From contig DYFB01000077.1 in the NCBI GenBank assembly GCA_020725405.1, positions 1 through 62,211 on the forward strand: a stretch of DNA of 62,211 bases, read 5' to 3'. Every line of letters starts with the position of its first letter. Positions within the stretch are counted from its first letter, which is position 1. The position numbers and the translations under genes are program-made. Below are positions 9,280 through 18,691 of the stretch, in pieces. Source of the DNA: Symbiobacterium sp. Its GTDB lineage: Bacteria > Bacillota > Sulfobacillia > UBA995 > UBA9673. The notes under the pieces are model-generated. The model made no database searches. It had not been told where the DNA came from and saw only the letters and a program-made list of their open reading frames with translations.

Positions 9280-9954
9280 CTACGGACCCTCGGCGAGGAG
9301 ACCCCCGGTCGTGGCGAAGGCCCGGACCCAGGGAACGGTGTCCTTCCACTTGTTGATGAAGCGCTCGCGGTTGCGGCGGCCTATCTCCGCCGATATGCCC
9401 CCGCTCGCGCCCCCGTAGTGGAAGTAGGGGGCGTAGGTCGTGGTCATCCCGGGCTTCCCGGCGAGGCCCAGGCGCAGGTTGTAGTCCGCGTCCTCGAAGT
9501 AGGCCGGGGCGAAGGTCTCGTCGAAGGGCCCGATCTCCCGGTAGAGCTCCGGGCTCAGAAGGAAGCAGGAGTAGCTGGCCTCCTGGCGGTCTTCGCCCGG
9601 AACCGGGAGCTCCACGCCTTCCAGGTCCTGCGGGCCCAGGTTGTGCTCGACCTTGATGTCAAGGGGAGAGAGAAAGCCGTAGCCCCGCTCGGCCGCTCTC
9701 TCGACGAGACGGTCGACGGTCTGAGGGTGGAACAGGACGTCGTCGTTGGAGACGAGGACCCAGTCGGCTCCCCAGGCCAGGGCTGACTCTATCCCCCTGT
9801 TCCAGGAGGCGGCGAGCGACGGCAGCCTCCCGGACGAGTTGTCGACGATGAAAAGCCTCAGCCTGTGGCTCGTCTCAAGGGTGTTGAGGGCGGCGAAGAG
9901 CAGGTCCGGGCGCCGGAAGTTCACGAACACAGCCCCGAGTCTGAAGCGCTGCAT
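9280..9954 (-). CDS. Glycosyltransferase family 2
   Basis: NFRRPDLLFAALNTLETS..., DWVLVSNDDVLFHPQTVDRL. Confidence 0.85.
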   Translation of the reverse strand: MQRFRLGAVFVNFRRPDLLFAALNTLETSHRLRLFIVDNSSGRLPSLAASWNRGIESALAWGADWVLVSNDDVLFHPQTVDRLVERAAERGYGFLSPLDIKVEHNLGPQDLEGVELPVPGEDRQEASYSCFLLSPELYREIGPFDETFAPAYFEDADYNLRLGLAGKPGMTTTYAPYFHYGGASGGISAEIGRRNRERFINKWKDTVPWVRAFATTGGLLAEGP

Positions 9955-9957
9955 GGG

Positions 9958-11013
9958 TCACCCTTCCCAGTTCGGTTTCATCAGCAGGTTGAGGTACCGT
10001 TCCGCGGTGCGGTCCCAGGCGTTCTCCTCCACGTAGCGAGCGGCTCTCTCGACGAGGGCCTCCCGCTCGCCGGAGTTATTCCTGAGCAGCCTGATGGCGG
10101 CGGCGATGGTGTCCGGCCGCGGGTCGGGTATCTTGAGGACCTCGTCCGAGAGGTCGGCGAAGTAGACGGCTCGGGTGGTCACGACCGCCTGCCGGGCGGC
10201 GATAGCTTCGTGGGCCATCATCGAGGTCGAGACGGAGGTGCCGTGCTCGGAATAGGGCAGGACGATGAGGTCCACGGCGTGCTGGTAGCGTCCTAGGTCC
10301 TCGTCGGGGACCGGTTCGTGGACAAGGATGACGTTGTCGACAGCGTTCCGCATGGGGTCGCCCCGGCTGAGGCCGCAGGCGACGTAGATGTGGTCGACGG
10401 CCCGGGGGTTCACCGGGTGGGGCGTCGCGCTGATGTACCCGAGCGCGTCCGGGACCTTGCGGACGGCCTCGACGATGTTGGGAATGTTCTTGTGCCTCGC
10501 GGCGAAGCCGAAGAAGCCGACGACGAAGCGGCCGTCGGGGAGGCCCAACTCGGCCCGCGTCTGGGAGCGGTCGCCGAACTGCGCGCGGTAGTCCGGGCAG
10601 CCCATCGGGATGACGGCGAGACTCGACCGGGCCGGCCGGACCGCCCCGCTGAGAAGGTTCCTCCGGGCGACCTCCGAGTGGACGACGAATCTCGCCCGGC
10701 TCCGGAACAGGAAGAGGTGCTGGGCCCCCATCCAGCCGCTCTGGTCGGTGTTGTGCATCGTGATGATGAGGGGGCTCGCCACGGGCTCGAGAAGCCGGAG
10801 GACCTGAACGAGGTTGAAGTAGTAGAGGCTGTACTCATGCTGGAGGAGGATGCCGTCGTAGGCCCGCTCCGCGAGATACGTGCCGATCGTTTTCGGGTGG
10901 GTGGCCACGTCGCTCGTCACTCCGAGGGTGGAGAACCCGCCCCGCAGATTGCGGGTATAAGAAGCGATGCCGCAGCGGCGCCCCCAACTGGGGCAGATGA
11001 GCAGAAGGTGCAC
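9958..11013 (-). CDS. Glycosyltransferase family 1/4-like
   Basis: LLICPSWGRRCGIASYTRNL, VVGFFGFAARHKNIPNIVEAVRKV; GTG 11013 has SD GAGGAG (track ORF starts at 11046). Confidence 0.85.
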   Translation of the reverse strand: MHLLLICPSWGRRCGIASYTRNLRGGFSTLGVTSDVATHPKTIGTYLAERAYDGILLQHEYSLYYFNLVQVLRLLEPVASPLIITMHNTDQSGWMGAQHLFLFRSRARFVVHSEVARRNLLSGAVRPARSSLAVIPMGCPDYRAQFGDRSQTRAELGLPDGRFVVGFFGFAARHKNIPNIVEAVRKVPDALGYISATPHPVNPRAVDHIYVACGLSRGDPMRNAVDNVILVHEPVPDEDLGRYQHAVDLIVLPYSEHGTSVSTSMMAHEAIAARQAVVTTRAVYFADLSDEVLKIPDPRPDTIAAAIRLLRNNSGEREALVERAARYVEENAWDRTAERYLNLLMKPNWEG

Positions 11014-11253
11014 GTTCCGATCTCCTCGGTTGCCGATCAGGCCCACCGCCTTCAGGGCGCCCCAGCTCAGGATGCCTTAGGCATATTATGTAGCCCTGCG
11101 GAACGGCGTTCGTTTCCGCCGCTCGCGGGCCGTGTCCCGGGGAGTCGCCTCCTTCATACTCTGAGATGAGAGCCGCCGCTCAGGCCGGCCCGTCGGTCCC
11201 GGCCCCGGGCGAACCCGGAACGGGGCGGGGCGGGGAGAGAGGGGGACCGGCCG

Positions 11254-12165
11254 GTGGCGCCGTCCATCCTGTACATCACGAGCCCCAAAATCAGGTTCCT
11301 CGAGGACATCATCCACGAGGGCCTCGACGAGCTCCTCGGTCCGGATAACGTCTACTGCTACCCTTACAAGGACTACTCGCGCTTCCAGTACAACCTCTAC
11401 CCCGAGTCGGCGGCCAAAGAGCCGCACCGCAAGCCGATCGGGCGCAGCCGGCTCATGGAGCTCGGCAACGAGGTCACCGCCGTGGTGATCGGGAGCGCGC
11501 GCGCCGAGGCTATCGCGACCTGGCGCAGCATCGAGGACCTGTTCCCCGATCAGCCCGTGGGCATCCTCAACGGGGAGGAGGACTTCGTCCCCTGGCCCAC
11601 GGACATCCGCTACACCCACCGCTTCATAATGGACTTCCTCCCGGAACACCAGGAGCCCGGGGTATACCCCCTGCCGATGGCCGCGCCGCCCCGGGTCATG
11701 CTGCCGGAGGACGTCCCGCGCGACATCGCCGTTTCCTTCGTCGCCCGGAACACGCGCGACGTGCGGATCCGCTGCGCCGAGCTCCTCCGCAAGGCCGGGT
11801 TCATGGTCCTGATGGACGCGGACCTGCCGCGCGAGCAGTTCTGCTGGATACTGAACCGCAGTAAGATAGCTGTCTCGACCCGCGGCGCGGCCCACGATAC
11901 CTTCCGCTACTGGGAAATCCCCTACCATGGTGCGCTCCTCTTGAGCCAGCGGCTCCCCATCCTCATCCCCGACAACTTCGTGGATGGGGAGAGCGCGGTC
12001 TTCTGGGACACGCCCGAAGAGATGGTGGCGAAAATCCGCGAGCTCCTGGCCGATCCGGACCGCCTGGCCCGTATCGCCGCCGCCGGCCGTCGCCTGAGCT
12101 GGGAGAAGCACACGGCTTCGGCCCGGGCCCGCTATCTCCTGGAGAAAATGGGGGTTCGGGTCTAG
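11254..12165 (+). CDS. CgeB-like glycosyltransferase (paralog of the 147-1085 gene)
   Basis: 303 aa; GTG start; near-identical blocks to the first paralog. Confidence 0.7.
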   Translation: MAPSILYITSPKIRFLEDIIHEGLDELLGPDNVYCYPYKDYSRFQYNLYPESAAKEPHRKPIGRSRLMELGNEVTAVVIGSARAEAIATWRSIEDLFPDQPVGILNGEEDFVPWPTDIRYTHRFIMDFLPEHQEPGVYPLPMAAPPRVMLPEDVPRDIAVSFVARNTRDVRIRCAELLRKAGFMVLMDADLPREQFCWILNRSKIAVSTRGAAHDTFRYWEIPYHGALLLSQRLPILIPDNFVDGESAVFWDTPEEMVAKIRELLADPDRLARIAAAGRRLSWEKHTASARARYLLEKMGVRV

Positions 12166-12198
12166 ACGAGCAGGTCCCTCGCAGCATCGAAAGCCAAT

Positions 12199-12363
12199 AT
12201 GCCAGCAGACACCAGGGCTTCTCGGGTGAGTTCAGACGGGCGAGCCTTCAACCCTGTTGAGGTTCACCCCAGGAACTTCCGCAACTACCGCCTGATCTGG
12301 GAGCTTTACAGATCGAGCAAGAAACAAACTGCATCTCCTTCCCGCGCCAAGCGCCGAATGTGA
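12199..12363 (+). CDS. Small ORF, 54 aa, unknown
   Basis: MPADTRASRVSSDGRAFNPVEVHPRNFRNYRLIWELYRSSKKQTASPSRAKRRM; lies in a lower-GC patch; absent from track (below 60 aa). Confidence 0.25.
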   Translation: MPADTRASRVSSDGRAFNPVEVHPRNFRNYRLIWELYRSSKKQTASPSRAKRRM

Positions 12364-12388
12364 CACCCGCCGGCTCACGCTCGACCGG

Positions 12389-13366
12389 TCAGCGTTCGGC
12401 CAGAAACTCCCGGTACCAGGCGGTGGTCTCCCGGAGACCCCGCTCGAGGCTGTAGGTAGGGCGCCAGCCGAGCACGCGGCGGGCCTTCTCCGCCGATAGG
12501 TACTGCCGGGGTATCTCGGCCGCGGCCGAGTCGAGGATGACCGGCTCGAGGTCCGGGCGGTCCAGGAGCGACAGGATGAGACGGACGACCTCGAGGACGG
12601 TCACGGGGACCTCGCACCCGGCGTTGAAGGCTTCCCCCGGCCGGGGCAGGGTCTGGAGGCGCTCGGCGGCCAGAAGGTAGGCGGCCACCGCGTCGCGGAC
12701 GTAGAGGTAGTCCCGGGTGGCCAGGCCGTCGCTCCGAAGGACGGGCCGTTCGCCCCGCAGGACCGTACGGATGGTCCCCGGGACGAGGCGGTTGAAGTTG
12801 AGGTCGCCCCCGCCGTAGACGTTCCCGCAGCGCAGGATGACCACGGGGAGGTCGTAGGTGTGGGCGTAGCCCTGGGCCAGGAGGTCGGCGCAGCTCTTGG
12901 ACACATCGTAGGGGTGCCGGCCCTGCAGAGGGGCTTCCTCGGTGTAGGGGAGGACTTCGTGCTGTCCGTAAGCCTTGTCGGTCGAGGCCACGACCACGCG
13001 GGTCACCGTCCGCCGGTGGGCCCGGACGGCCTCGAGGAGGTTGTAGGTCCCCCGGATGTTGGCTTCGAAGGTGGACAGGGGAGACCGGTGGGCGGTCCCG
13101 ACGATGGTCTGCGCCCCGAGGTGGAAGACCGTGTCGATCTCGTACTCGTTGACGACGCGCTCGAGCCGCCTGTGGTCCTCGAGAGAGCCTGTCACGGTCG
13201 CGACCCGGGCCCGGTAGCCGCAGGCGTTCAGGTGGGCGGCGGGGACCTCGTCGCGGACGAGGCAGACGACCTCGGCGCCCCGGTCGACCAGCTCGCGGAC
13301 GAGCCAGGAGCCGACGAACCCCGTGCCCCCGGTGACGAAGACCGGCCGCTCCCGCCAGAAGTCCAT
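12389..13366 (-). CDS. NAD-dependent epimerase/dehydratase, CDP-glucose 4,6-dehydratase (RfbG)-like
   Basis: [66 protein letters not shown]; next to RfbF-like gene. Confidence 0.8.
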   Translation of the reverse strand: MDFWRERPVFVTGGTGFVGSWLVRELVDRGAEVVCLVRDEVPAAHLNACGYRARVATVTGSLEDHRRLERVVNEYEIDTVFHLGAQTIVGTAHRSPLSTFEANIRGTYNLLEAVRAHRRTVTRVVVASTDKAYGQHEVLPYTEEAPLQGRHPYDVSKSCADLLAQGYAHTYDLPVVILRCGNVYGGGDLNFNRLVPGTIRTVLRGERPVLRSDGLATRDYLYVRDAVAAYLLAAERLQTLPRPGEAFNAGCEVPVTVLEVVRLILSLLDRPDLEPVILDSAAAEIPRQYLSAEKARRVLGWRPTYSLERGLRETTAWYREFLAER

Positions 13367-13370
13367 GGGG

Positions 13371-14144
13371 TCAGTCCCAGACCTTCCAGGGAGGGCGGCC
13401 CGACGCCCAGAGCTGGTTAAGGGTGTTGACGTCCCGCAGCGTGTCCATGCACTGCCAGAAGCCGTGGTGCCGGTAGGCCATGAGCTGGCCGTCCAGGGCG
13501 AGGCGGGCGAGAGGACCCGTCTCGAAGACGGTGTCGTCCCCGGAAAGGTAGTCGAAGACCTCCGGCTCGAGAACGAAGAAGCCGCCGTTTATCCAGCCTC
13601 CGGCGGCCGCCGGCTTCTCGGTGAAGCACGAGACCCGGTCACCGTCGAGCTCGAGCTCTCCGTAGCGGGACGGCGGTCTGACGGCCGTCAGGGTGGCCAG
13701 GCGGCCGTGGGTCCGGTGGAAGGCGACCAGGGCGGCGATGTCGACATCGGAGACGCCGTCACCGTAGGTCAGGAGGAAGGTTCCCCCGCCGGTGAAGGGG
13801 CGGGCCCGGAGCAGGCGTCCCCCCGTCTGCGTCTCGGCCCCGGTGTCGAGGAGGGTCACCGTCCAGTCCTCGCCTTCGCCTCCGCTGTGGATGCGGACGC
13901 GGCCGTCGGTCAGGGTGAGGGTGAGGTCGCGGGTGAGGTGGTAGCGCTCGAGAAAATGGCGCTTGACCACCTCGGCCCGGTAGCCGAGGCAGAGGACGAA
14001 GCTCGTGTGCCCGTGGTGGGCGTAGAGCTTCATTATGTGCCAGAGGAGAGGCCGGCCGCCCACCTCCACCATGGGTTTGGGCCGCACGGCCGTCTCCTCC
14101 GACAGGCGCGTGCCGAGACCTCCGGCGAGGATGACAACGACCAT
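13371..14144 (-). CDS. rfbF: Glucose-1-phosphate cytidylyltransferase
   Basis: [67 protein letters not shown] 14144 has SD GGGAGGTG. Confidence 0.88.
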   Translation of the reverse strand: MVVVILAGGLGTRLSEETAVRPKPMVEVGGRPLLWHIMKLYAHHGHTSFVLCLGYRAEVVKRHFLERYHLTRDLTLTLTDGRVRIHSGGEGEDWTVTLLDTGAETQTGGRLLRARPFTGGGTFLLTYGDGVSDVDIAALVAFHRTHGRLATLTAVRPPSRYGELELDGDRVSCFTEKPAAAGGWINGGFFVLEPEVFDYLSGDDTVFETGPLARLALDGQLMAYRHHGFWQCMDTLRDVNTLNQLWASGRPPWKVWD

Positions 14145-14255
14145 GGCCCTCACCTCCCGCGGGCGGCGTGGGGCGCTGGCCGGAGACGCTCCCAGCCCAG
14201 CCTATGCCCCGTGCGCAGGGGCCGTGAAGGGCTGCTCCGGCCCCGAGCGGCCTTG

Positions 14256-14285
14256 TTGACACGCTCCGAGACAGCGGAGTATCAT
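14256..14285 (+). promoter_or_regulatory. Sigma-70-type promoter of trpS, placing the TSS near the ATG
   Basis: TTGACA (14256-14261), 18-bp spacer, TATCAT (14280-14285), then TTGCCC-ATG at 14292. Confidence 0.6.
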
Positions 14286-14291
14286 TTGCCC

Positions 14292-15272
14292 ATGGCGCGG
14301 GTCTTCTCGGGCGTCCAGCCCTCCGGCGATCTCACCATAGGCAACTACCTCGGGGCGCTGCGGCACTTCGTGGTCCTGCAGCACGAGCACGAGTGCTACT
14401 TCTGCGTCGTGGACCTCCACGCCCTGACCCTTCCCCAGGACCCCGGGGAGCTGAGGGCGAGGACCGAGAAGGTCGCCGCGCTCCTCTTGGCCTGCGGTCT
14501 CGACCCGGCTAGGGTGACCCTCTTCGTCCAGTCCCATGTCCCCGCCCACGCCGAGCTCTGTTGGCTGTTCTTCGGCCTCACCTACCTGGGCGAGCTCTCG
14601 CGGATGACCCAGTTCAAGGACAAGGCGCGAAACCGGAAGACAGTCACCACCGGGCTCCTGAACTACCCGGTCCTGATGGCCGCTGACATCCTCCTCTACC
14701 AGGCCGGTCTGGTCCCCGTGGGCGACGACCAGAAGCAGCATCTCGAGCTGGCGCGGGACATCGCGGTGAGGTTCAACAACCGCTTCGGGGAGACGTTCGT
14801 CGTTCCCGAGCCGATGATCGCCAAGGTCGGGGCGCGCATCATGTCTCTCGACGACCCGACGAGGAAGATGTCCAAGAGCGAGACGCCTGACAGCTACGTG
14901 GCCCTCCTCGACCCGCCCGAGGTCGTGGCGGCCAAGCTGGCCAGGGCGGTCACGGACTCGGGGCGCGAAATCCGCTACAGGCCGAAGGAGAAGCCCGGCA
15001 TCTCCAACCTTCTCACCATCTACGCTCTCTCGGCCGGGAAGACGGTCAGGGAGGCCGAGGCCGAGTTCGACGGTCTGGGGTACGCCGACTTCAAGAAGGC
15101 CGTGGCCGAGGCTGTCGTTGAGACCCTCCGGCCCATCCAGGCCCGCTACCGGGAGCTGATAGGGTCGGCCGAGCTGCGGGACATCCTTCGCGAAGGAAGC
15201 CGGCGCGCGGCTGATGTCGCCGCCGTGACCCTCCGGACCGTCCAGGAGAAAATGGGTATCCTTCTTCCCTGA
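14292..15272 (+). CDS. trpS: Tryptophanyl-tRNA synthetase
   Basis: MARVFSGVQPSGDLTIGNYLGALRHF; KMSKS motif; the track ORF extends spuriously upstream. Confidence 0.95.
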   Translation: MARVFSGVQPSGDLTIGNYLGALRHFVVLQHEHECYFCVVDLHALTLPQDPGELRARTEKVAALLLACGLDPARVTLFVQSHVPAHAELCWLFFGLTYLGELSRMTQFKDKARNRKTVTTGLLNYPVLMAADILLYQAGLVPVGDDQKQHLELARDIAVRFNNRFGETFVVPEPMIAKVGARIMSLDDPTRKMSKSETPDSYVALLDPPEVVAAKLARAVTDSGREIRYRPKEKPGISNLLTIYALSAGKTVREAEAEFDGLGYADFKKAVAEAVVETLRPIQARYRELIGSAELRDILREGSRRAADVAAVTLRTVQEKMGILLP

Positions 15273-15374
15273 CCACCCTACCGCCCCAGCGCTCCACCGC
15301 CGCCTGCGACTCCGAGCGCGGTACCGCGGCCACCGGTTGAAGGAACTTCATGGGTCGATTGCTAATCTCGCCCC

Positions 15375-16685
15375 GTGCGGACCAATCGGACCCAACGGAG
15401 GGACCTCAACCCTGCGCCGGTGGCCCCCGCGGCGACGGCGGTGGCTCTTCTTCTGGCCGTCGTCGTAGGCCTGGCCGCCCTCAGCCCGAGCCGGCCGTTC
15501 CAGCCCTGGCCGCCGGCCGGCGGGTTCGCCGGACCGACGGTCGGCGGACCGGCCGGCCCTTCGGGCGCTCTCGCCGGCTCGTCCGCCGGGCCGGACGGGT
15601 CATCCCCTTCCGGTCCGGGCGCCCCGTCGGCCGCTTCCGGTGGTCCGGTCACGCTCCTTCTCGGCGGGGACCTCCTTCTCGACCTGGCCGTGGGCCGGAC
15701 GCTGGCCGCGGAGGGCGCGGCCCGCACGTTCGCCGGCTGGCTCGACCTGCGGGACAGGTGGGGCCCCGCCCTCGGGTTCGCCAACCTCGAGTCCCCGGTC
15801 TCCGACGTCGGCGAGGCCCTGAGCGGCAAGCGCTACACCTTCCGGGCCGAGCCGCCGGCAGCTCCGGCCCTGCGCGAAGGCGGGTTTGAGGTCGTCTCTC
15901 TGGCCAACAACCACGCCCTTGACTTCGGTACCGCGGCGCTCCTGGATACTCTGGCCCGGCTGTCGGCGGCGGGTGTGACGGCCGTCGGGGCCGGGGCCGA
16001 CGCCGGCGAGGCTTACGCTCCGCGGATCGTGCGGGCCGGCGGGGCGGACCTCGCCTTCCTCGCCTTCACCGACACCTTCGCCGTGCCCGTCGCCCACCGC
16101 GAGATGTGGGGGGCCGGCGCCGACCGGCCCGGGACGGCCCTCCTCACCGAGCGGGCCCGCGTCCTCGAGGCCGTCGCCGCGGCCCGGGGCAGCGGCGCGG
16201 ATATCGTGGTCGTCTCCGTCCACTGGGGCTACGAGTACGTGCGCCGGCCTGCCCCGGCCGAGCGGGCCCTTGCCCGGGACATCATCGACGCCGGCGCCGA
16301 CCTCGTCGTGGGCCATCATCCCCACGTCACCCAGGGCCTCGAGATCTACCGGGGACGGCTCATCCTCTACAGCCTCGGCAACCTCCTCTTCGATTCGGAG
16401 AAGTCTCCGGACCGGGCAGTCGCCGCCCTGGTAACCTTCGTGCGTGACCCGGCCGGCACATGGGCGCCGGGCGAGTGCCGCCTTCGCGCCATGACCATGG
16501 ACCGGCGGAGCCTCACTCCCTGTCCCGCGGGTGACGCCGGGGCCCGGGCCCTGCTCGAGGAAGTGGCCGACCTTTCCCGGGCCCTCGGGACCCGTGTCCG
16601 CCTGGAGGGTGACGAGCTCGTCGTCGAGGGGTTGGCCTCTCCGGGGAGTGAGCCGCCGGAGGAGGCGGAGGTGGGCGGACGGTAG
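15375..16685 (+). CDS. CapA-family (PGA_cap) metallophosphatase-like protein, membrane-anchored
   Basis: N-terminal TM; LLLGGDLLLDLAVG; FANLESPVS; LANNHALDFG; DLVVGHHPHVTQGLEIY. Confidence 0.88.
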   Translation: MRTNRTQRRDLNPAPVAPAATAVALLLAVVVGLAALSPSRPFQPWPPAGGFAGPTVGGPAGPSGALAGSSAGPDGSSPSGPGAPSAASGGPVTLLLGGDLLLDLAVGRTLAAEGAARTFAGWLDLRDRWGPALGFANLESPVSDVGEALSGKRYTFRAEPPAAPALREGGFEVVSLANNHALDFGTAALLDTLARLSAAGVTAVGAGADAGEAYAPRIVRAGGADLAFLAFTDTFAVPVAHREMWGAGADRPGTALLTERARVLEAVAAARGSGADIVVVSVHWGYEYVRRPAPAERALARDIIDAGADLVVGHHPHVTQGLEIYRGRLILYSLGNLLFDSEKSPDRAVAALVTFVRDPAGTWAPGECRLRAMTMDRRSLTPCPAGDAGARALLEEVADLSRALGTRVRLEGDELVVEGLASPGSEPPEEAEVGGR

Positions 16686-16741
16686 TCACGCCCTTCTTCC
16701 GAAGCTGGTAGTTGGCCACGCGAGGGTGGGGCGGGATGCGA

Positions 16742-16770
16742 GCCGCCGGCGCGCGAGGCGCGCCGGCGGC
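16742..16770. terminator. Perfect 13-bp inverted repeat between convergent genes
   Basis: gccgccggcgcgc-gag-gcgcgccggcggc, between the capA-like and GH18 stops; no T-tract. Confidence 0.55.
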
Positions 16771-16789
16771 CGGACGACCATCGGTCAGG

Positions 16790-18568
16790 TCAGGGCTTGA
16801 GGCGGCCCATCAACACGGCCGCTTCGGCCCGGGTGAGTTCCCGGAGCGGCCGGAAGGTCCCGTCCGGGTACCCCTGCAGGAGGCCCTTCTGACCGGATTC
16901 CACCACGCCGCCGAGAGCCCAGGCGGCGATGAGGGTTGCATCGGTGTACTGCGGGGGTGTGGCTCCGGCCGGGAGCGGGCGGCCGGCCGCGATTCGCGCG
17001 GCCACGACCGCCGCCTCCTGGCGGGTGAGCCAGCGATTCGGCTCGAAGAGGCCGGCGTCGGTGCCTGTCATGTACCCCGCGCCCAGGACGCGGCGGACCG
17101 AGTCGTAGTACCAGCTTCCGGGCAGAACGTCGGAGAGCGGGGGCGTCGTCGCCGGGGCCGGTCCGAGGTCGAGGGCCCGTGCGAGCAGGGCGGCGAACTC
17201 GGCCCGGGTGACGGGGAGCTCGGGTTGGTAGCGCGCGTCTCCGGTCCCCTCGACGATGCCGGCGGCAGCCAGGCGGGTGATGACGGTGTAGGCCCAGTGG
17301 TCGCTGGCGACGTCCTCGAACGGGAGGTCAGCCGCCGGAGGTGGCGAGCTGCCGGGCGGGGTGGTGCCGGGCGCGCCTCCGTCATCGGGCGAGGTCCCGC
17401 CGCCGGGCGGGGTGCCGCCACCGGGAGGGGTGCTCGCAGGAGTGGTCCCGCCGCCCTGGCCGGGGCCGGGGGCCGAAGCGGGCTTCCCGAGCCCGCCCGA
17501 CGCTCCGGCTGTTCCGGCGATGACCTGCCAGAACCGGGCGTCCTCCTGCCCGAGCGACCAGAGAGCCACGCCCGCGAGGTCGTAGCGGTTCACTAGGTCG
17601 ACCTTGAAGTCGATTGAGTGGCTGTTCTCGTACCAGACCTGGTGCTTCACCCCGCCGCTGTAGTAGGTGAAGTAGGGGACCTTGTAGGTGTCGTGCCAGT
17701 AGACGGTCGCCCCGTAGCGCTCGGCCAGGCCTGGAGCCTGCCAGGCCCTGACGCTGCTTACGCCTCGGGAGGACCAGTCGTAGCCGTAGCCGGCGAGGCC
17801 GAGGAGGAGCTTCTCCTTGGGCACGACCGTGAGGGAGTACTTGATGACCCGCTCGACCCAGTCGGCGGCGGCGACAGGCCCGGGGCCGGACCAGGTCCCG
17901 TGCTGGTCGTAGGTCATGAGGACGAGGTAGTCCACGACCCTCCCCAGGGCGGCGAAGTCGAAGCACGCGGCGAAGCTGTTGATGGAGTCGTCGGGCGACC
18001 ACTTGGCCGGCACGGCCATGGTCACGAGAAGGCCGGCCGGCTTGAGCCTCGCCGACAGCTCCTCCATGAAGGCGGTGACGCCCGGACGCGTCCACGGCGG
18101 CATGCCCTCGAAGTCGATATTGACTCCGTCGTAGCCGTTGTCGACGAGCATTCTGTAGATGTTCTCAATCGAGCGCTGCCGCAGGCGGGGGTCCATCAGG
18201 ACACCGTTGTCGCTGAGCTTGTTGATCAGGGGGAGGACCTTCTGCCCGCTCTTCCGGACCATGTCGGCCAGGGCAGCGTGACCTGTTTCGCGGGGCCAGA
18301 GGGTGCCGTCGGCCCTCAAGGTGTACCAGTAGGGTGAGAAGAAGTCAATCCTGGACAGGTTGGCCTTGAGGGAGTTCATGGGTTCGGGCTCACTTCCCCA
18401 CTGCGCCCAGTAGCCCATGAACATCTTCCGGGAGAATGACTCGGCGAGGGCCGTCCGGGGGTGGTTTACGGCGGCGGCGAGGGTGACGACGAGCGCCGCG
18501 GCGACAGCCGCGGCCAAGAGGCGGCCGGGAATCCCGCGGGTCCTGCGGATACAAGCCGTCGGTCTCAT
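16790..18568 (-). CDS. Secreted GH18 glycoside hydrolase with C-terminal SLH domains
   Basis: Signal peptide; YDGVNIDFEGMP (GH18 DxDxE-type); FEDVASDHWAYTVITRLAAAGIVEG SLH motifs; SD AGGAGG before ATG 18568. Confidence 0.88.
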   Translation of the reverse strand: MRPTACIRRTRGIPGRLLAAAVAAALVVTLAAAVNHPRTALAESFSRKMFMGYWAQWGSEPEPMNSLKANLSRIDFFSPYWYTLRADGTLWPRETGHAALADMVRKSGQKVLPLINKLSDNGVLMDPRLRQRSIENIYRMLVDNGYDGVNIDFEGMPPWTRPGVTAFMEELSARLKPAGLLVTMAVPAKWSPDDSINSFAACFDFAALGRVVDYLVLMTYDQHGTWSGPGPVAAADWVERVIKYSLTVVPKEKLLLGLAGYGYDWSSRGVSSVRAWQAPGLAERYGATVYWHDTYKVPYFTYYSGGVKHQVWYENSHSIDFKVDLVNRYDLAGVALWSLGQEDARFWQVIAGTAGASGGLGKPASAPGPGQGGGTTPASTPPGGGTPPGGGTSPDDGGAPGTTPPGSSPPPAADLPFEDVASDHWAYTVITRLAAAGIVEGTGDARYQPELPVTRAEFAALLARALDLGPAPATTPPLSDVLPGSWYYDSVRRVLGAGYMTGTDAGLFEPNRWLTRQEAAVVAARIAAGRPLPAGATPPQYTDATLIAAWALGGVVESGQKGLLQGYPDGTFRPLRELTRAEAAVLMGRLKP

Positions 18569-18691
18569 GACGAACCTCCTCGGAGCGGTCAGGAGTGGAA
18601 CCGGCCGGGTGATGTGGTCCGGACCGGCAAGTGAGTTGACATAAGATTGCGCTTGGCGTAGGTCCATTCCTTCAGGTAAAGGTGGGTAACG

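Noticed and set aside
13323-14291. Upstream part of the 649-aa ORF containing trpS
   Set aside because: Antisense to rfbF; trpS clearly begins at ATG 14292.
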